Assembly (NCBI RefSeq): GCF_015354615.1
Contig: NZ_JACAVQ010000001.1
Location: 868,001-932,000 of the forward strand
Length of the DNA: 64,000 nucleotides
From: Aliidiomarina indica
GTDB lineage: Bacteria > Pseudomonadota > Gammaproteobacteria > Enterobacterales > Alteromonadaceae
Reading direction: 5' to 3'
Shown here: positions 56,309 to 64,000 of the stretch, one piece after another
Position numbering within the stretch: position 1 is the first letter of the stretch
Layout of the letters: every line of letters starts with the position of its first letter
Notes under the pieces: generated by a model
What the model was told of the DNA's origin: nothing
What the model saw: the letters and a program-made list of their open reading frames with translations, nothing else
Database searches by the model: none
Program-made: the position numbers and the translations under genes

Positions 56309-56980
56309 ATGACCGATCAACGAGATACCTCACCCCGACAAATCGCTGTTCTTGGCGGTACTTTTGATCCCGTGCATTGGGGCCATTTACGTCCGGTTCT
56401 TGATTTAGCCGACCGCTGCGGCTGGGATCGCATCCATTTACTGCCAACCTGCGCGCCGCCGCATCGACAACAACCGGAGGTACTCAATACCCACCGACTC
56501 GGGATGCTAGACGCTGCAGCTACTCTAGATTCTCGGTTGTACGTAAATGATTGGGAATTACGTCAGGGCATGCCTTCGCGCACCTTGCCCACGCTAAAAC
56601 ACTTTCGAGAACGCTGCCCAAATGCCACTCTGATCTTTATTATCGGCATGGATAGTTTGCTCCTACTGCCCGAATGGCTGCACTGGGAGCGCCTATTTGA
56701 TTATGCACATTTTGTGGTGATGCCTCGCCCCGGATACTCGTTAGATGAGGCGCGCCCTGAAGTAAAAGAACTGCTCGAAAAGCGCCAAGTCTCAATCGAG
56801 CAACTATCATCCGGATGCGGTGGAATTTATGTCGCTGAATCACCCTCGGTCGATATTTCTGCCACCGAGTTGCGACAACAGATAGGCCAACAGTTTACGT
56901 TGAACTCGGAATGCCCAGAGTTTCTGCCCGAACCTGTGTGGAAATACATTCAAAAGCACCATCTTTACGGTGTTGCCTAG
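56309..56980 (+). CDS. nadD: Nicotinate-mononucleotide adenylyltransferase
   Basis: 223 residues. Nucleotidyltransferase motif GGTFDPVHWGHLRPV and the later SATELRQQ. Makes nicotinate adenine dinucleotide in NAD synthesis. Confidence 0.97.
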   Translation: MTDQRDTSPRQIAVLGGTFDPVHWGHLRPVLDLADRCGWDRIHLLPTCAPPHRQQPEVLNTHRLGMLDAAATLDSRLYVNDWELRQGMPSRTLPTLKHFRERCPNATLIFIIGMDSLLLLPEWLHWERLFDYAHFVVMPRPGYSLDEARPEVKELLEKRQVSIEQLSSGCGGIYVAESPSVDISATELRQQIGQQFTLNSECPEFLPEPVWKYIQKHHLYGVA

Positions 56981-57045
56981 CTGCACGACCGCGCGAACTC
57001 GTGCTACAATCTCAGGGTAAATATGCCTATTGGAGTAACCCTGCA

Positions 57046-57366
57046 TTGCAAACTGAAGAATTACGCGATTTTATATTGGATAAAATCGATGATATTAAAG
57101 CCCGCGACGTTCAAACCATTGATGTACGAGACAAAACCGATGTCACCGATTTTCTGGTGATCTGCTCTGGGAATTCAAAAACGCACGTTCGTAGTATTGC
57201 CGGTCATGTGGCGGTTGAAGCTAAACATGTGGGTGAGAGACCACTGGGTGTTGAAGGCGAAACCGACGGTGAATGGGTACTTGTAGATTTTGGGACCGTT
57301 GTTGTGCATGTCATGCAAGATAGCGCCCGCGATTTCTACCAACTCGAAAAACTGTGGGGCCATTAA
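57046..57366 (+). CDS. rsfS: Ribosome silencing factor RsfS
   Basis: 106 residues from TTG 57046 with GGAG before it; this is the family length, while the longer frame adds unrelated sequence. VRDKTDVTDFLVICSGNS and DFGTVVVHVM are conserved. Blocks subunit joining in starvation. Six bp before rlmH. Confidence 0.94.
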   Translation: MQTEELRDFILDKIDDIKARDVQTIDVRDKTDVTDFLVICSGNSKTHVRSIAGHVAVEAKHVGERPLGVEGETDGEWVLVDFGTVVVHVMQDSARDFYQLEKLWGH

Positions 57367-57372
57367 TTCTCC

Positions 57373-57843
57373 ATGCGCCTCCAACTGATTGCAGTCGGGA
57401 ACAAAATGCCAGGGTGGATTAGCGAAGGCTATCATGAATACGCCAAACGCATGCCGCCTGAGCTTCCTCTAGATTTAACGGAAATTGTACCGGGCAAACG
57501 CTCTAAGAAAGCGGATGTTCAGCGTTTAACCGTGCAAGAAGGGGAAAAAGTTCTAGCTGCCATCAAACCGGGCACCCATGTGGTTGCGCTTGAGGTTCAA
57601 GGCAAGCCATGGGATACCCACAAACTTGCGCAGCGCATGCAGCAGTGGCAATTAAATGGGCAGGACGTTGCGTTTTTAGTCGGCGGTCCTGAGGGCTTAT
57701 CAGCCGACTGTAAGGCCCGAGCCAACGAAATGTGGTCTTTATCACCGTTAACATTGCCCCACCCTATGGTTCGTGTCATTATTGCTGAAGCCCTTTTTCG
57801 GGCCTGGAGCTTACTCAATAATCATCCGTACCACCGCGAATAA
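57373..57843 (+). CDS. rlmH: 23S rRNA pseudouridine-1915 methyltransferase
   Basis: 156 residues. SPOUT fold with FLVGGPEGLS and the C-terminal LPHPMVRVIIAEALFRAWS knot. Methylates 23S pseudouridine 1915. Confidence 0.97.
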   Translation: MRLQLIAVGNKMPGWISEGYHEYAKRMPPELPLDLTEIVPGKRSKKADVQRLTVQEGEKVLAAIKPGTHVVALEVQGKPWDTHKLAQRMQQWQLNGQDVAFLVGGPEGLSADCKARANEMWSLSPLTLPHPMVRVIIAEALFRAWSLLNNHPYHRE

Positions 57844-57845
57844 TC

Positions 57846-59762
57846 ATGAATAGAAAACGGGTCCCGATACGGAATCATCAGGCAGAAGCCGCACTCTTTT
57901 CCCGCCGTGCAATCGTGTCTATCGGTATCGTATTCGTTGTGTTCGCAATTTTGTTGGTCAACTTGTATTCGTTGCAAGTAACCAGCTACGCTGAATTTCA
58001 AACCCGCTCAAACAGTAACCGTATTACCGTACTTCCGGTGGCGCCAAATCGCGGATTAATTTACGACCGTAACGGCGTGTTGCTTGCCGACAATATTCCG
58101 GTGTATTCACTTGAAATATCGCCCTTAGAAGTACGCAACCTAACTGACACCCTCGATCGCTTACATCAATTGCTCAATTTATCCGACGATGTCATCGCTG
58201 ATTTTAATACACGTCTGCGTCAGCACCGCCGTTTTCCAAACATCACTTTTGTCGACGAGCTCTCTGAACAGCAAGTCGCCCTTTTTGCGACCCACCAGCA
58301 TCACTTTCCAGGGGTTACGATCGAAGGACGCCTACAACGCTTCTACCCTCATCGTGATTTATTTACCCATGCCCTAGGCTATGTGGGCCGAATCAACCAG
58401 CAAGATGTGCAGCGTTTACGGGACCAGGAGCGCTACGCCAATTACGCGGCCACCCGCACAATCGGAAAACTTGGCGTTGAGCGGAAATATGAAATGGATT
58501 TGCACGGCGTGGTGGGCTATCAAACCGTTGAAGTGAATAACCGCGGGCGCGTGGTACGCACCCTCGATTTTTCACCTCCAGAGCCGGGCACCGATATTCA
58601 TCTTGAGCTCGACATTGGCATGCAGAAAGTAGCCCGAGATCAGCTGCAGAATCGCCGCGGCGCCATTGTTGTACTTGATGCCAATACCGGCGGTGTTCTG
58701 GCACTCTATTCAAACCCAAGTTATGACCCGAATTTATTTGTCAGTGGAATTTCCACGGTCGACTATCGTAACCTTTTGAATAATCCGGCGAACCCACTGA
58801 TTAATCGGGCAACCCAGGGCCGTTACCCACCGGCTTCTACCATTAAGCCTCATTTAGGGTTACTTGCCCTGCATGAAGGTATTATCACGGCCGAAACACG
58901 TATTTGGGATCCGGGTTACTTTACTTTAGAAGGGGTCTCACGACGCTTCCGTGATTGGCGCCCCCATGGCCACGGTTGGGTGACTGTGACCAAGGCCATC
59001 GCGGAATCCTGTAACGTATTCTATTACGATGTCGCCAATCAGCTTGGTATTGATCGGATGGCTACTTTTATGGGTGAGTTCGGCTTTGGCCAACGCACTG
59101 GCATTGATATTCTAGAAGAAAACACGGCCATTATGCCCGATCGGGGTTGGAAACGTGCTCGCTTTAACGAGCCATGGTATGCCGGTGAAACCCTATCGGT
59201 GGGAATCGGTCAGAGCTTCTGGACTGTGACGCCGCTGCAATTGGCATACTCGACTGCTATTTTAGCCACGCGAGGGGAACGTCATACTCCCCGTTTATTG
59301 CGCGCTACCGGTGATCGGCACGATCCTATTTATGTGGAACCCTATGGACTCCCTCCGTTAAAGGACGTGGCAACAAAGCACTGGGACACTATTCATAAGG
59401 GCATGGAAGAGGTAATCACCTCTCGCCAAGGCACCGCTTGGACCGCGTTTCGGGGAGCTACCTACACCGCTGCCGGTAAAACAGGAACCGCACAGGTTGT
59501 GCGCATTGAAGACGACACTATTGAGCGTCCTGATATTCAAGATGTAGAGGAACGTTTTCGCGATAACGCGACCTATATTGGATATGCCCCTGCCGACAAA
59601 CCGGAAATTGTGGTAGCCCTTGCCATCGAAAACGTAGGGGGTGGTGGCCGCAATGCCGCGCCGGTGGCACGTGCAATTATGGATTACTATTTCGCTGACC
59701 CGCAGCAACGCCAGCTGAAACTGCTTGAGATACAGCAACGGAGAACGCATGCAGACGACTGA
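57846..59762 (+). CDS. mrdA: Penicillin-binding protein 2
   Basis: 638 residues. One membrane anchor, dimerisation domain, transpeptidase with the active Ser331 in STIK, SCN as the second motif and KTGTAQ as the third. Works in the elongasome with RodA. Two bp after rlmH, and overlaps mrdB by 14 bp. Confidence 0.97.
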   Translation: MNRKRVPIRNHQAEAALFSRRAIVSIGIVFVVFAILLVNLYSLQVTSYAEFQTRSNSNRITVLPVAPNRGLIYDRNGVLLADNIPVYSLEISPLEVRNLTDTLDRLHQLLNLSDDVIADFNTRLRQHRRFPNITFVDELSEQQVALFATHQHHFPGVTIEGRLQRFYPHRDLFTHALGYVGRINQQDVQRLRDQERYANYAATRTIGKLGVERKYEMDLHGVVGYQTVEVNNRGRVVRTLDFSPPEPGTDIHLELDIGMQKVARDQLQNRRGAIVVLDANTGGVLALYSNPSYDPNLFVSGISTVDYRNLLNNPANPLINRATQGRYPPASTIKPHLGLLALHEGIITAETRIWDPGYFTLEGVSRRFRDWRPHGHGWVTVTKAIAESCNVFYYDVANQLGIDRMATFMGEFGFGQRTGIDILEENTAIMPDRGWKRARFNEPWYAGETLSVGIGQSFWTVTPLQLAYSTAILATRGERHTPRLLRATGDRHDPIYVEPYGLPPLKDVATKHWDTIHKGMEEVITSRQGTAWTAFRGATYTAAGKTGTAQVVRIEDDTIERPDIQDVEERFRDNATYIGYAPADKPEIVVALAIENVGGGGRNAAPVARAIMDYYFADPQQRQLKLLEIQQRRTHADD

Positions 59763-60870
59763 AGAAAGACAGCGTAATCCTTGGCTTGCCAAGCTGCATA
59801 TCGATGGCCCCTTGTTCTTGGGCTTAATTGCGTTAGCGATTGTCAGCTTGTTTGTTATCTACAGTGCCGGCGGTCAGGATATTGGTTTGGTGCATCGACA
59901 AGCGATACGCATGGGCGTTTCTTTTGCGGTGCTTTTCGTGGTTGCGCAAATTGCGCCACAAACCTGGCGCATCTACGCCGTGCCTTTTTATATTGTGGGC
60001 ATTATTCTATTGGTTCTAGTGCTGTTCTTTGGTGAGATGGGCAAAGGTGCCCAGCGTTGGCTCAATATTGGCGTAACCCGCATTCAACCGTCAGAAATAT
60101 TAAAACTTGCTGTGCCCATTCTACTCGCTTGGTACTGCGCACGCGCGCAGATCCCAATTCGCTTCTGGCATGTGTTAGCCGGTCTGATTCTTGCCATGAT
60201 CCCGACAATGTTAATTGCACAGCAACCGGATTTAGGTACCGCCATACTCGTGGCAAGCTCGGGTTTATTTGTGCTTTTCTTAGCCGGCATGAGTTGGCGC
60301 TTAGTTACCTTCGGCGGCGCGCTGGCGGCCGCTAGCTTACCCTTATTCTGGTTTTTCTTTTTACGCGAATATCAACGCCAGCGAATTCTCACCTTTTTAA
60401 ATCCGGAAACCGATCCACTCGGATCCGGTTATCATATTATTCAATCAAAAATTGCTATCGGTTCGGGTGGGCTTGAAGGAAAAGGCTGGTTACAAGGCAC
60501 TCAGTCACAATTAGAATTTCTGCCCGAGCGACATACCGACTTTATTTTCTCTGTATTCGCCGAAGAATTTGGCTTTTTTGGCGTCGCCGGATTGTTAATT
60601 TTGTACGGATTTGTGATTTTCCGTGGCATGCTTATTTCCATGCGAGCGCAAAGTAACTTTGCCCGCTTGCTCGGCGGCAGTATTACGCTCACATTTTTTA
60701 TTTACGTATTAGTGAACATTGGTATGGTTTCCGGACTCTTACCGGTAGTCGGTGTACCGCTGCCACTTATCAGTTATGGTGGAACGTCGATGGTCACCAT
60801 GATGGCAGGTTTTGGAATTTTAATGGCTATTGCCACCCATCGGCGTCTGGTGATCAGCCAGTCTGGATAA
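59749..60870 (+). CDS. mrdB: Rod-shape glycosyltransferase RodA
   Basis: 373 residues from ATG 59749, after GGAG. Ten-helix SEDS protein with GYHIIQSKIAIGSGGLEGKG. Polymerises glycan strands with PBP2. Confidence 0.96.
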   Translation: MQTTEERQRNPWLAKLHIDGPLFLGLIALAIVSLFVIYSAGGQDIGLVHRQAIRMGVSFAVLFVVAQIAPQTWRIYAVPFYIVGIILLVLVLFFGEMGKGAQRWLNIGVTRIQPSEILKLAVPILLAWYCARAQIPIRFWHVLAGLILAMIPTMLIAQQPDLGTAILVASSGLFVLFLAGMSWRLVTFGGALAAASLPLFWFFFLREYQRQRILTFLNPETDPLGSGYHIIQSKIAIGSGGLEGKGWLQGTQSQLEFLPERHTDFIFSVFAEEFGFFGVAGLLILYGFVIFRGMLISMRAQSNFARLLGGSITLTFFIYVLVNIGMVSGLLPVVGVPLPLISYGGTSMVTMMAGFGILMAIATHRRLVISQSG

Positions 60871-60905
60871 AAGAATAATTAACCGAATTATAAAAAAGGT
60901 GGTCT

Positions 60906-61907
60906 ATGAAAAAGCTTCGTTGTTTGCTCCTTGCTTGTTGTTCCCTCGGTTTTTTGGCTACCGCTCCAGCCTTAAGTTCAGAATGGTCGGAAGCTGAACG
61001 TCAGTTTATTCAGATGATGCAACAAGAGCACCAAATCCCAGCGCAAGAAACTGAAGCCTTGCTCCGTGCCGCCAGCAAAAGTCAGCCTATTATTGATGCC
61101 ATTACACGCCCATGGGAGGCACGTCCGTGGCATGAGTACTACACTATTTTTCTTACCGAACGTCGTTTAAAAGAAGGTTTAGCGTTCTGGGAAGAACACG
61201 AAGAAATTCTGATCCGTGCGCGCAAACAATATGGCGTACCAGAAGAAGTGATTGTGGCCATTATGGGCGTTGAAACTTACTATGGTCGCATTATGGGAAC
61301 ACATCGTGTGCTCGACGCGCTCTATACCTTAGGTTTTCATTACCCGCCGCGGCAAACCTTTTTCCGCAGCGAGTTAGCCCAATTTATCCTGCTCACGCGC
61401 GAAGAATCCTTGCCTGCAGAAGCACTCATGGGATCTTATGCCGGAGCCATGGGCTTTGGTCAGTTTATCTCATCAAGCTACCGTTACTATGCCGTTGATT
61501 TCGATGGCGATGGCCAACGGGATCTACTCGGTAACGTGGTGGATGCCATCGGTAGCGTCGCGAACTACTTTGCTCGCCACCATTGGCGTGATGCCCAACC
61601 TATTACTATCCCAGCATGGGTGAGTGCGGATACGGATGTGGCTGCGCTTACCAGCGGCCGCGGTACCGTATTAACCCATACCGTAGGTGAACTGCATGAG
61701 AAAGGCGTACGCTTTATTACTGCCATGCCTGCTGATACCAAAGCGCGCCTATTCGCATTCGAAGAAGCCGATGGCGGTTATTCCTACTGGGTTGGTCTGC
61801 CTAATTTTTATGCCATTACCCGCTACAATCATAGTCCGCTGTATGCCATGGCTGTGTTCCAGCTATCGGAGCAGCTGCGTCAACATCGCGTTATGGCTGG
61901 ACAATAA
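60906..61907 (+). CDS. mltB: Lytic murein transglycosylase B
   Basis: 333 residues. Signal sequence, then the family-3 lytic transglycosylase core with catalytic Glu in IMGVETYYG and GYPP-like FHYPPRQTFF. Cleaves glycan strands. A Cys pair (ACC) near the signal end could be a lipobox but the h-region is short. Confidence 0.93.
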   Translation: MKKLRCLLLACCSLGFLATAPALSSEWSEAERQFIQMMQQEHQIPAQETEALLRAASKSQPIIDAITRPWEARPWHEYYTIFLTERRLKEGLAFWEEHEEILIRARKQYGVPEEVIVAIMGVETYYGRIMGTHRVLDALYTLGFHYPPRQTFFRSELAQFILLTREESLPAEALMGSYAGAMGFGQFISSSYRYYAVDFDGDGQRDLLGNVVDAIGSVANYFARHHWRDAQPITIPAWVSADTDVAALTSGRGTVLTHTVGELHEKGVRFITAMPADTKARLFAFEEADGGYSYWVGLPNFYAITRYNHSPLYAMAVFQLSEQLRQHRVMAGQ

Positions 61908-61909
61908 TT

Positions 61910-62692
61910 ATGCTGTGGCGAAATTTGCTGCTTATCATGGGGTGCAGCACAGTGGCATTAGTGGGCTGCAGCCAAACTCCTAGCACCGAACGTTATCGTA
62001 TTGCCAATGACGAGGCGCCCCTGCGCACGCCCACGAGCGCCGAAATTTTTCCACTAACGCCTCGGGAAGAACCAATTGGACGGCGTGGGAATTTGCCCTA
62101 CCAGGTGAATGGCCAAGACTACCAAGTGCTATCGGATGCTTCTGGCTATAACGAAGAAGGCATCGCTAGTTGGTACGGGCAAAAGTTTCATGGCCACCTC
62201 ACCTCCATGGGTGAGTATTACGATATGTACAGTCTTTCTGCGGCGCATAAAACGTTACCTCTGCCTACTTGGGTGCGTGTCACCAATCTTGAAAACAACA
62301 AGTCGGTCGTGGTTCGCATTAATGATCGGGGCCCTTTCCATGCCGATCGCATTATCGATCTGTCATTTTCGGCCGCGTACGCCCTTGATATGCATCGCCG
62401 CGGAACCGCGCGGGTTCGGGTGGAGGCCCTTCACACCGCTCCCGATGAGGCCACAGAGCCGAAAGCACACTTTATTCAAATTGCGGCAGCTCGTGAGGCA
62501 GCGAACCTGCATGCAATGGCGCAACAAATCGAAGAAAATTATCAAATCAACGCAACTACCCGCGAACAAAATGGTCTGACTCGTTTGTTTATCGGGCCTT
62601 TTTCTGAGCGTCAAACCATCCACTGGATAAATAGACTCCGGCAGGATGGATATCAGGGGATTTTCCGCGTGCCATACGACAGCTTGCTGTAA
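61910..62692 (+). CDS. rlpA: RlpA septal ring lytic transglycosylase
   Basis: 260 residues. Lipobox LVGCS, double-psi beta-barrel with GIASWYGQKFHG and NDRGPFHADRIIDLS, and a C-terminal SPOR domain (about 185-260). Acts on denuded glycan strands. Two bp after mltB. Confidence 0.95.
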   Translation: MLWRNLLLIMGCSTVALVGCSQTPSTERYRIANDEAPLRTPTSAEIFPLTPREEPIGRRGNLPYQVNGQDYQVLSDASGYNEEGIASWYGQKFHGHLTSMGEYYDMYSLSAAHKTLPLPTWVRVTNLENNKSVVVRINDRGPFHADRIIDLSFSAAYALDMHRRGTARVRVEALHTAPDEATEPKAHFIQIAAAREAANLHAMAQQIEENYQINATTREQNGLTRLFIGPFSERQTIHWINRLRQDGYQGIFRVPYDSLL

Positions 62693-62732
62693 ATAGCGTG
62701 TGAATACATTCCGATAAACCACAAAAATTTGT

Positions 62733-62738
62733 TATAAT
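62733..62738 (+). promoter_or_regulatory. -10 box of possible dacA promoter
   Basis: TATAAT, 120 bp before dacA, without a good -35. The leader then holds hairpins TTACCC-CAC-GGGTAA (62751-62765) and AGGGC-GATATATA-GCCCT (62783-62800), which may affect dacA expression. Confidence 0.45.
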
Positions 62739-62858
62739 CGGCTCCCTTTTTTACCCCACGGGTAAAGCAGCGCACACGCACCAGGGCGATATATAGCCCT
62801 CGATGCGATGAAAGAGTCGATTTACTCATTCAACACTGACAAGAGAAGCTTACTGACC

Positions 62859-64000
62859 ATGAATAGCAGCCGAATTCGTATTTCTCCATTGCTCGCCTTA
62901 ATGGCATTTTTCTTGACTGTTTTTGCGGCCCAGGCAGTAACTCCACCAACGCCATCAGTGAATGCCCGTGCTTATGTCATGATGGATTACAATACCGGCC
63001 ACATTATTGCTAGCGAAAATGCAGACCAGCTCCACGGCCCTGCCAGCCTTGTAAAAATGATGACCAGCTACATCATCGGTCGCGAATTGAAAGCAGGCAC
63101 CATTTCACTTGATGACACGGTTACAGTAAGTCGTAACGCGTGGGCACGCAATTTCCCTGGCTCTTCGTTGATGTTTATTGAAGTTGGCCGTGAAGTGCAA
63201 GTTGCAGACCTCAACCGCGGTATTATTATTGCTTCAGGCAATGACGCCTGCGTCGCCATGGCTGAGCACATTGCCGGTACCGAAGATGGCTTCGTGAACT
63301 TAATGAATGCCTACGCCCGCGAGCTTGGCATGACCAACACCACCTTTTCCAACAGCCACGGTTTAACCAGCGAAGGTCAAACCACGACTGCACGGGATAT
63401 GGCTATTTTGGCACGCGCTTTAGTGCGCGACGTTCCAAACCAACATGCGCTGTATTCTGAGCGTGAGTTTACCTATAACGGCATTCGCCAGTATAACCGC
63501 AATTCCCTGCTTTGGGATCGTGCCCTCAATGTTGATGGTCTGAAAACTGGCTACACCTCTGAATCGGGCTACCACTTGGTCACCACCGCAGTAGATGGTG
63601 ATACCCGTTTGATTACCGTGGTACTGGGCACCAACAGTGAAACCGTGCGCGCGGCAGAATCCAAAAAGTTATTAAACTATGGCTTCCGCTACTATGAAAC
63701 AGTAAAAGCCTACTCCGCCGGCGAAAAGCTTGCCAGTCAACGCATTTGGGGCGGTTCTAGCGATGAAATTGAATTAGGAACCGCAGACGACGTAGTAGTC
63801 ACTCTTCCTCGGGGACAGCGCCAGAATGTGCGTGCCAACTTTGTGCTTGACCAAAGTTTAGACGCGCCATTGGCAGCCGGTGAAACCGTCGGCCAAGTGA
63901 ACCTCACTTTAAATGGCGAAGATATCGCGAGTTTTCCTTTGGTCACATTAACCGCCGTTGACCAAGGCGGCTTCTTCAAGCGCATCATGGACAGTATTAA
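62859..64000 (+). CDS. dacA: D-alanyl-D-alanine carboxypeptidase, 3' end cut by the window
   Basis: Open from ATG 62859 to the end of the window (380 codons). Signal peptide, then the PBP5 fold with SLVK (Ser63), SGN and KTGYT motifs. Removes the terminal D-Ala from peptidoglycan. The C-terminal amphipathic anchor is only starting at the window end. Follows rlpA as in many gammaproteobacteria. Confidence 0.96.
   Translation, partial: MNSSRIRISPLLALMAFFLTVFAAQAVTPPTPSVNARAYVMMDYNTGHIIASENADQLHGPASLVKMMTSYIIGRELKAGTISLDDTVTVSRNAWARNFPGSSLMFIEVGREVQVADLNRGIIIASGNDACVAMAEHIAGTEDGFVNLMNAYARELGMTNTTFSNSHGLTSEGQTTTARDMAILARALVRDVPNQHALYSEREFTYNGIRQYNRNSLLWDRALNVDGLKTGYTSESGYHLVTTAVDGDTRLITVVLGTNSETVRAAESKKLLNYGFRYYETVKAYSAGEKLASQRIWGGSSDEIELGTADDVVVTLPRGQRQNVRANFVLDQSLDAPLAAGETVGQVNLTLNGEDIASFPLVTLTAVDQGGFFKRIMDSI

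Noticed and set aside
1..64000. CRISPR array, prophage, rRNA operon or transposase gene
   Set aside because: No regular direct repeats with spacers, no phage structural genes, no rRNA and no intact transposase were seen.

Overview
The window reads as chromosome of a marine-type gammaproteobacterium, most like Idiomarinaceae/Alteromonadales (for example Pseudidiomarina or Aliidiomarina). This rests on gene order and protein style: a tRNA(Met-Leu-Gln-Gln-Leu) cluster beside ubiF, then miaB-ybeZ-ybeY-ybeX-lnt, then leuS-lptE-holA-nadD-rsfS-rlmH-mrdA-mrdB-mltB-rlpA-dacA. The genus is inference; no 16S rRNA or other marker that fixes it is present.

Layout. 1-14.2 kb: mixed chromosomal genes, namely a cut MerR regulator, small exported and membrane proteins, two diguanylate cyclases with intact GGDEF/GGEEF and I-sites, YaeQ, an MDR oxidoreductase, a Na+/Ca2+ exchanger, a DesK/DesR-like two-component pair, and a 45-residue DUF3096 protein at 14018-14155. 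14.4-31.7 kb: an accessory region framed by two four-gene Csu-type (archaic) chaperone-usher pilus operons that point away from each other (minus strand 14402-18757, plus strand 27611-31710). Between them lies a run of cassette-like genes separated by integron attC sites with no integrase gene in view (a CALIN). The left cassettes (DJ-1/PfpI, PH-domain, GNAT, GrpB, lipoprotein) read leftward. The right ones (a large serine beta-lactamase-fold hydrolase with a membrane tail, and a lipoprotein) read rightward. The switch point is marked by two related ~90-bp sequences in inverted orientation. 31.9-46.2 kb: DMT transporters, rplY-pth-ychF, a periplasmic globin/DUF3034/GGDEF-EAL/cupredoxin operon, fumC, an SDR enzyme, five tRNAs and ubiF. 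46.3-64 kb: conserved housekeeping operons for tRNA modification, ribosome maturation, lipoprotein acylation, LPS transport, NAD synthesis and cell elongation, ending inside dacA.

The strongest regulatory find is a cyclic-di-GMP-I (GEMM) riboswitch-like aptamer at about 18893-18982, on the minus strand, directly upstream of the first Csu pilus operon. A hairpin abuts the pilin ribosome-binding site in the same leader. With two diguanylate cyclases and one GGDEF-EAL protein in the window, this suggests pilus expression is set by c-di-GMP. The second Csu operon lacks a recognisable GEMM aptamer.
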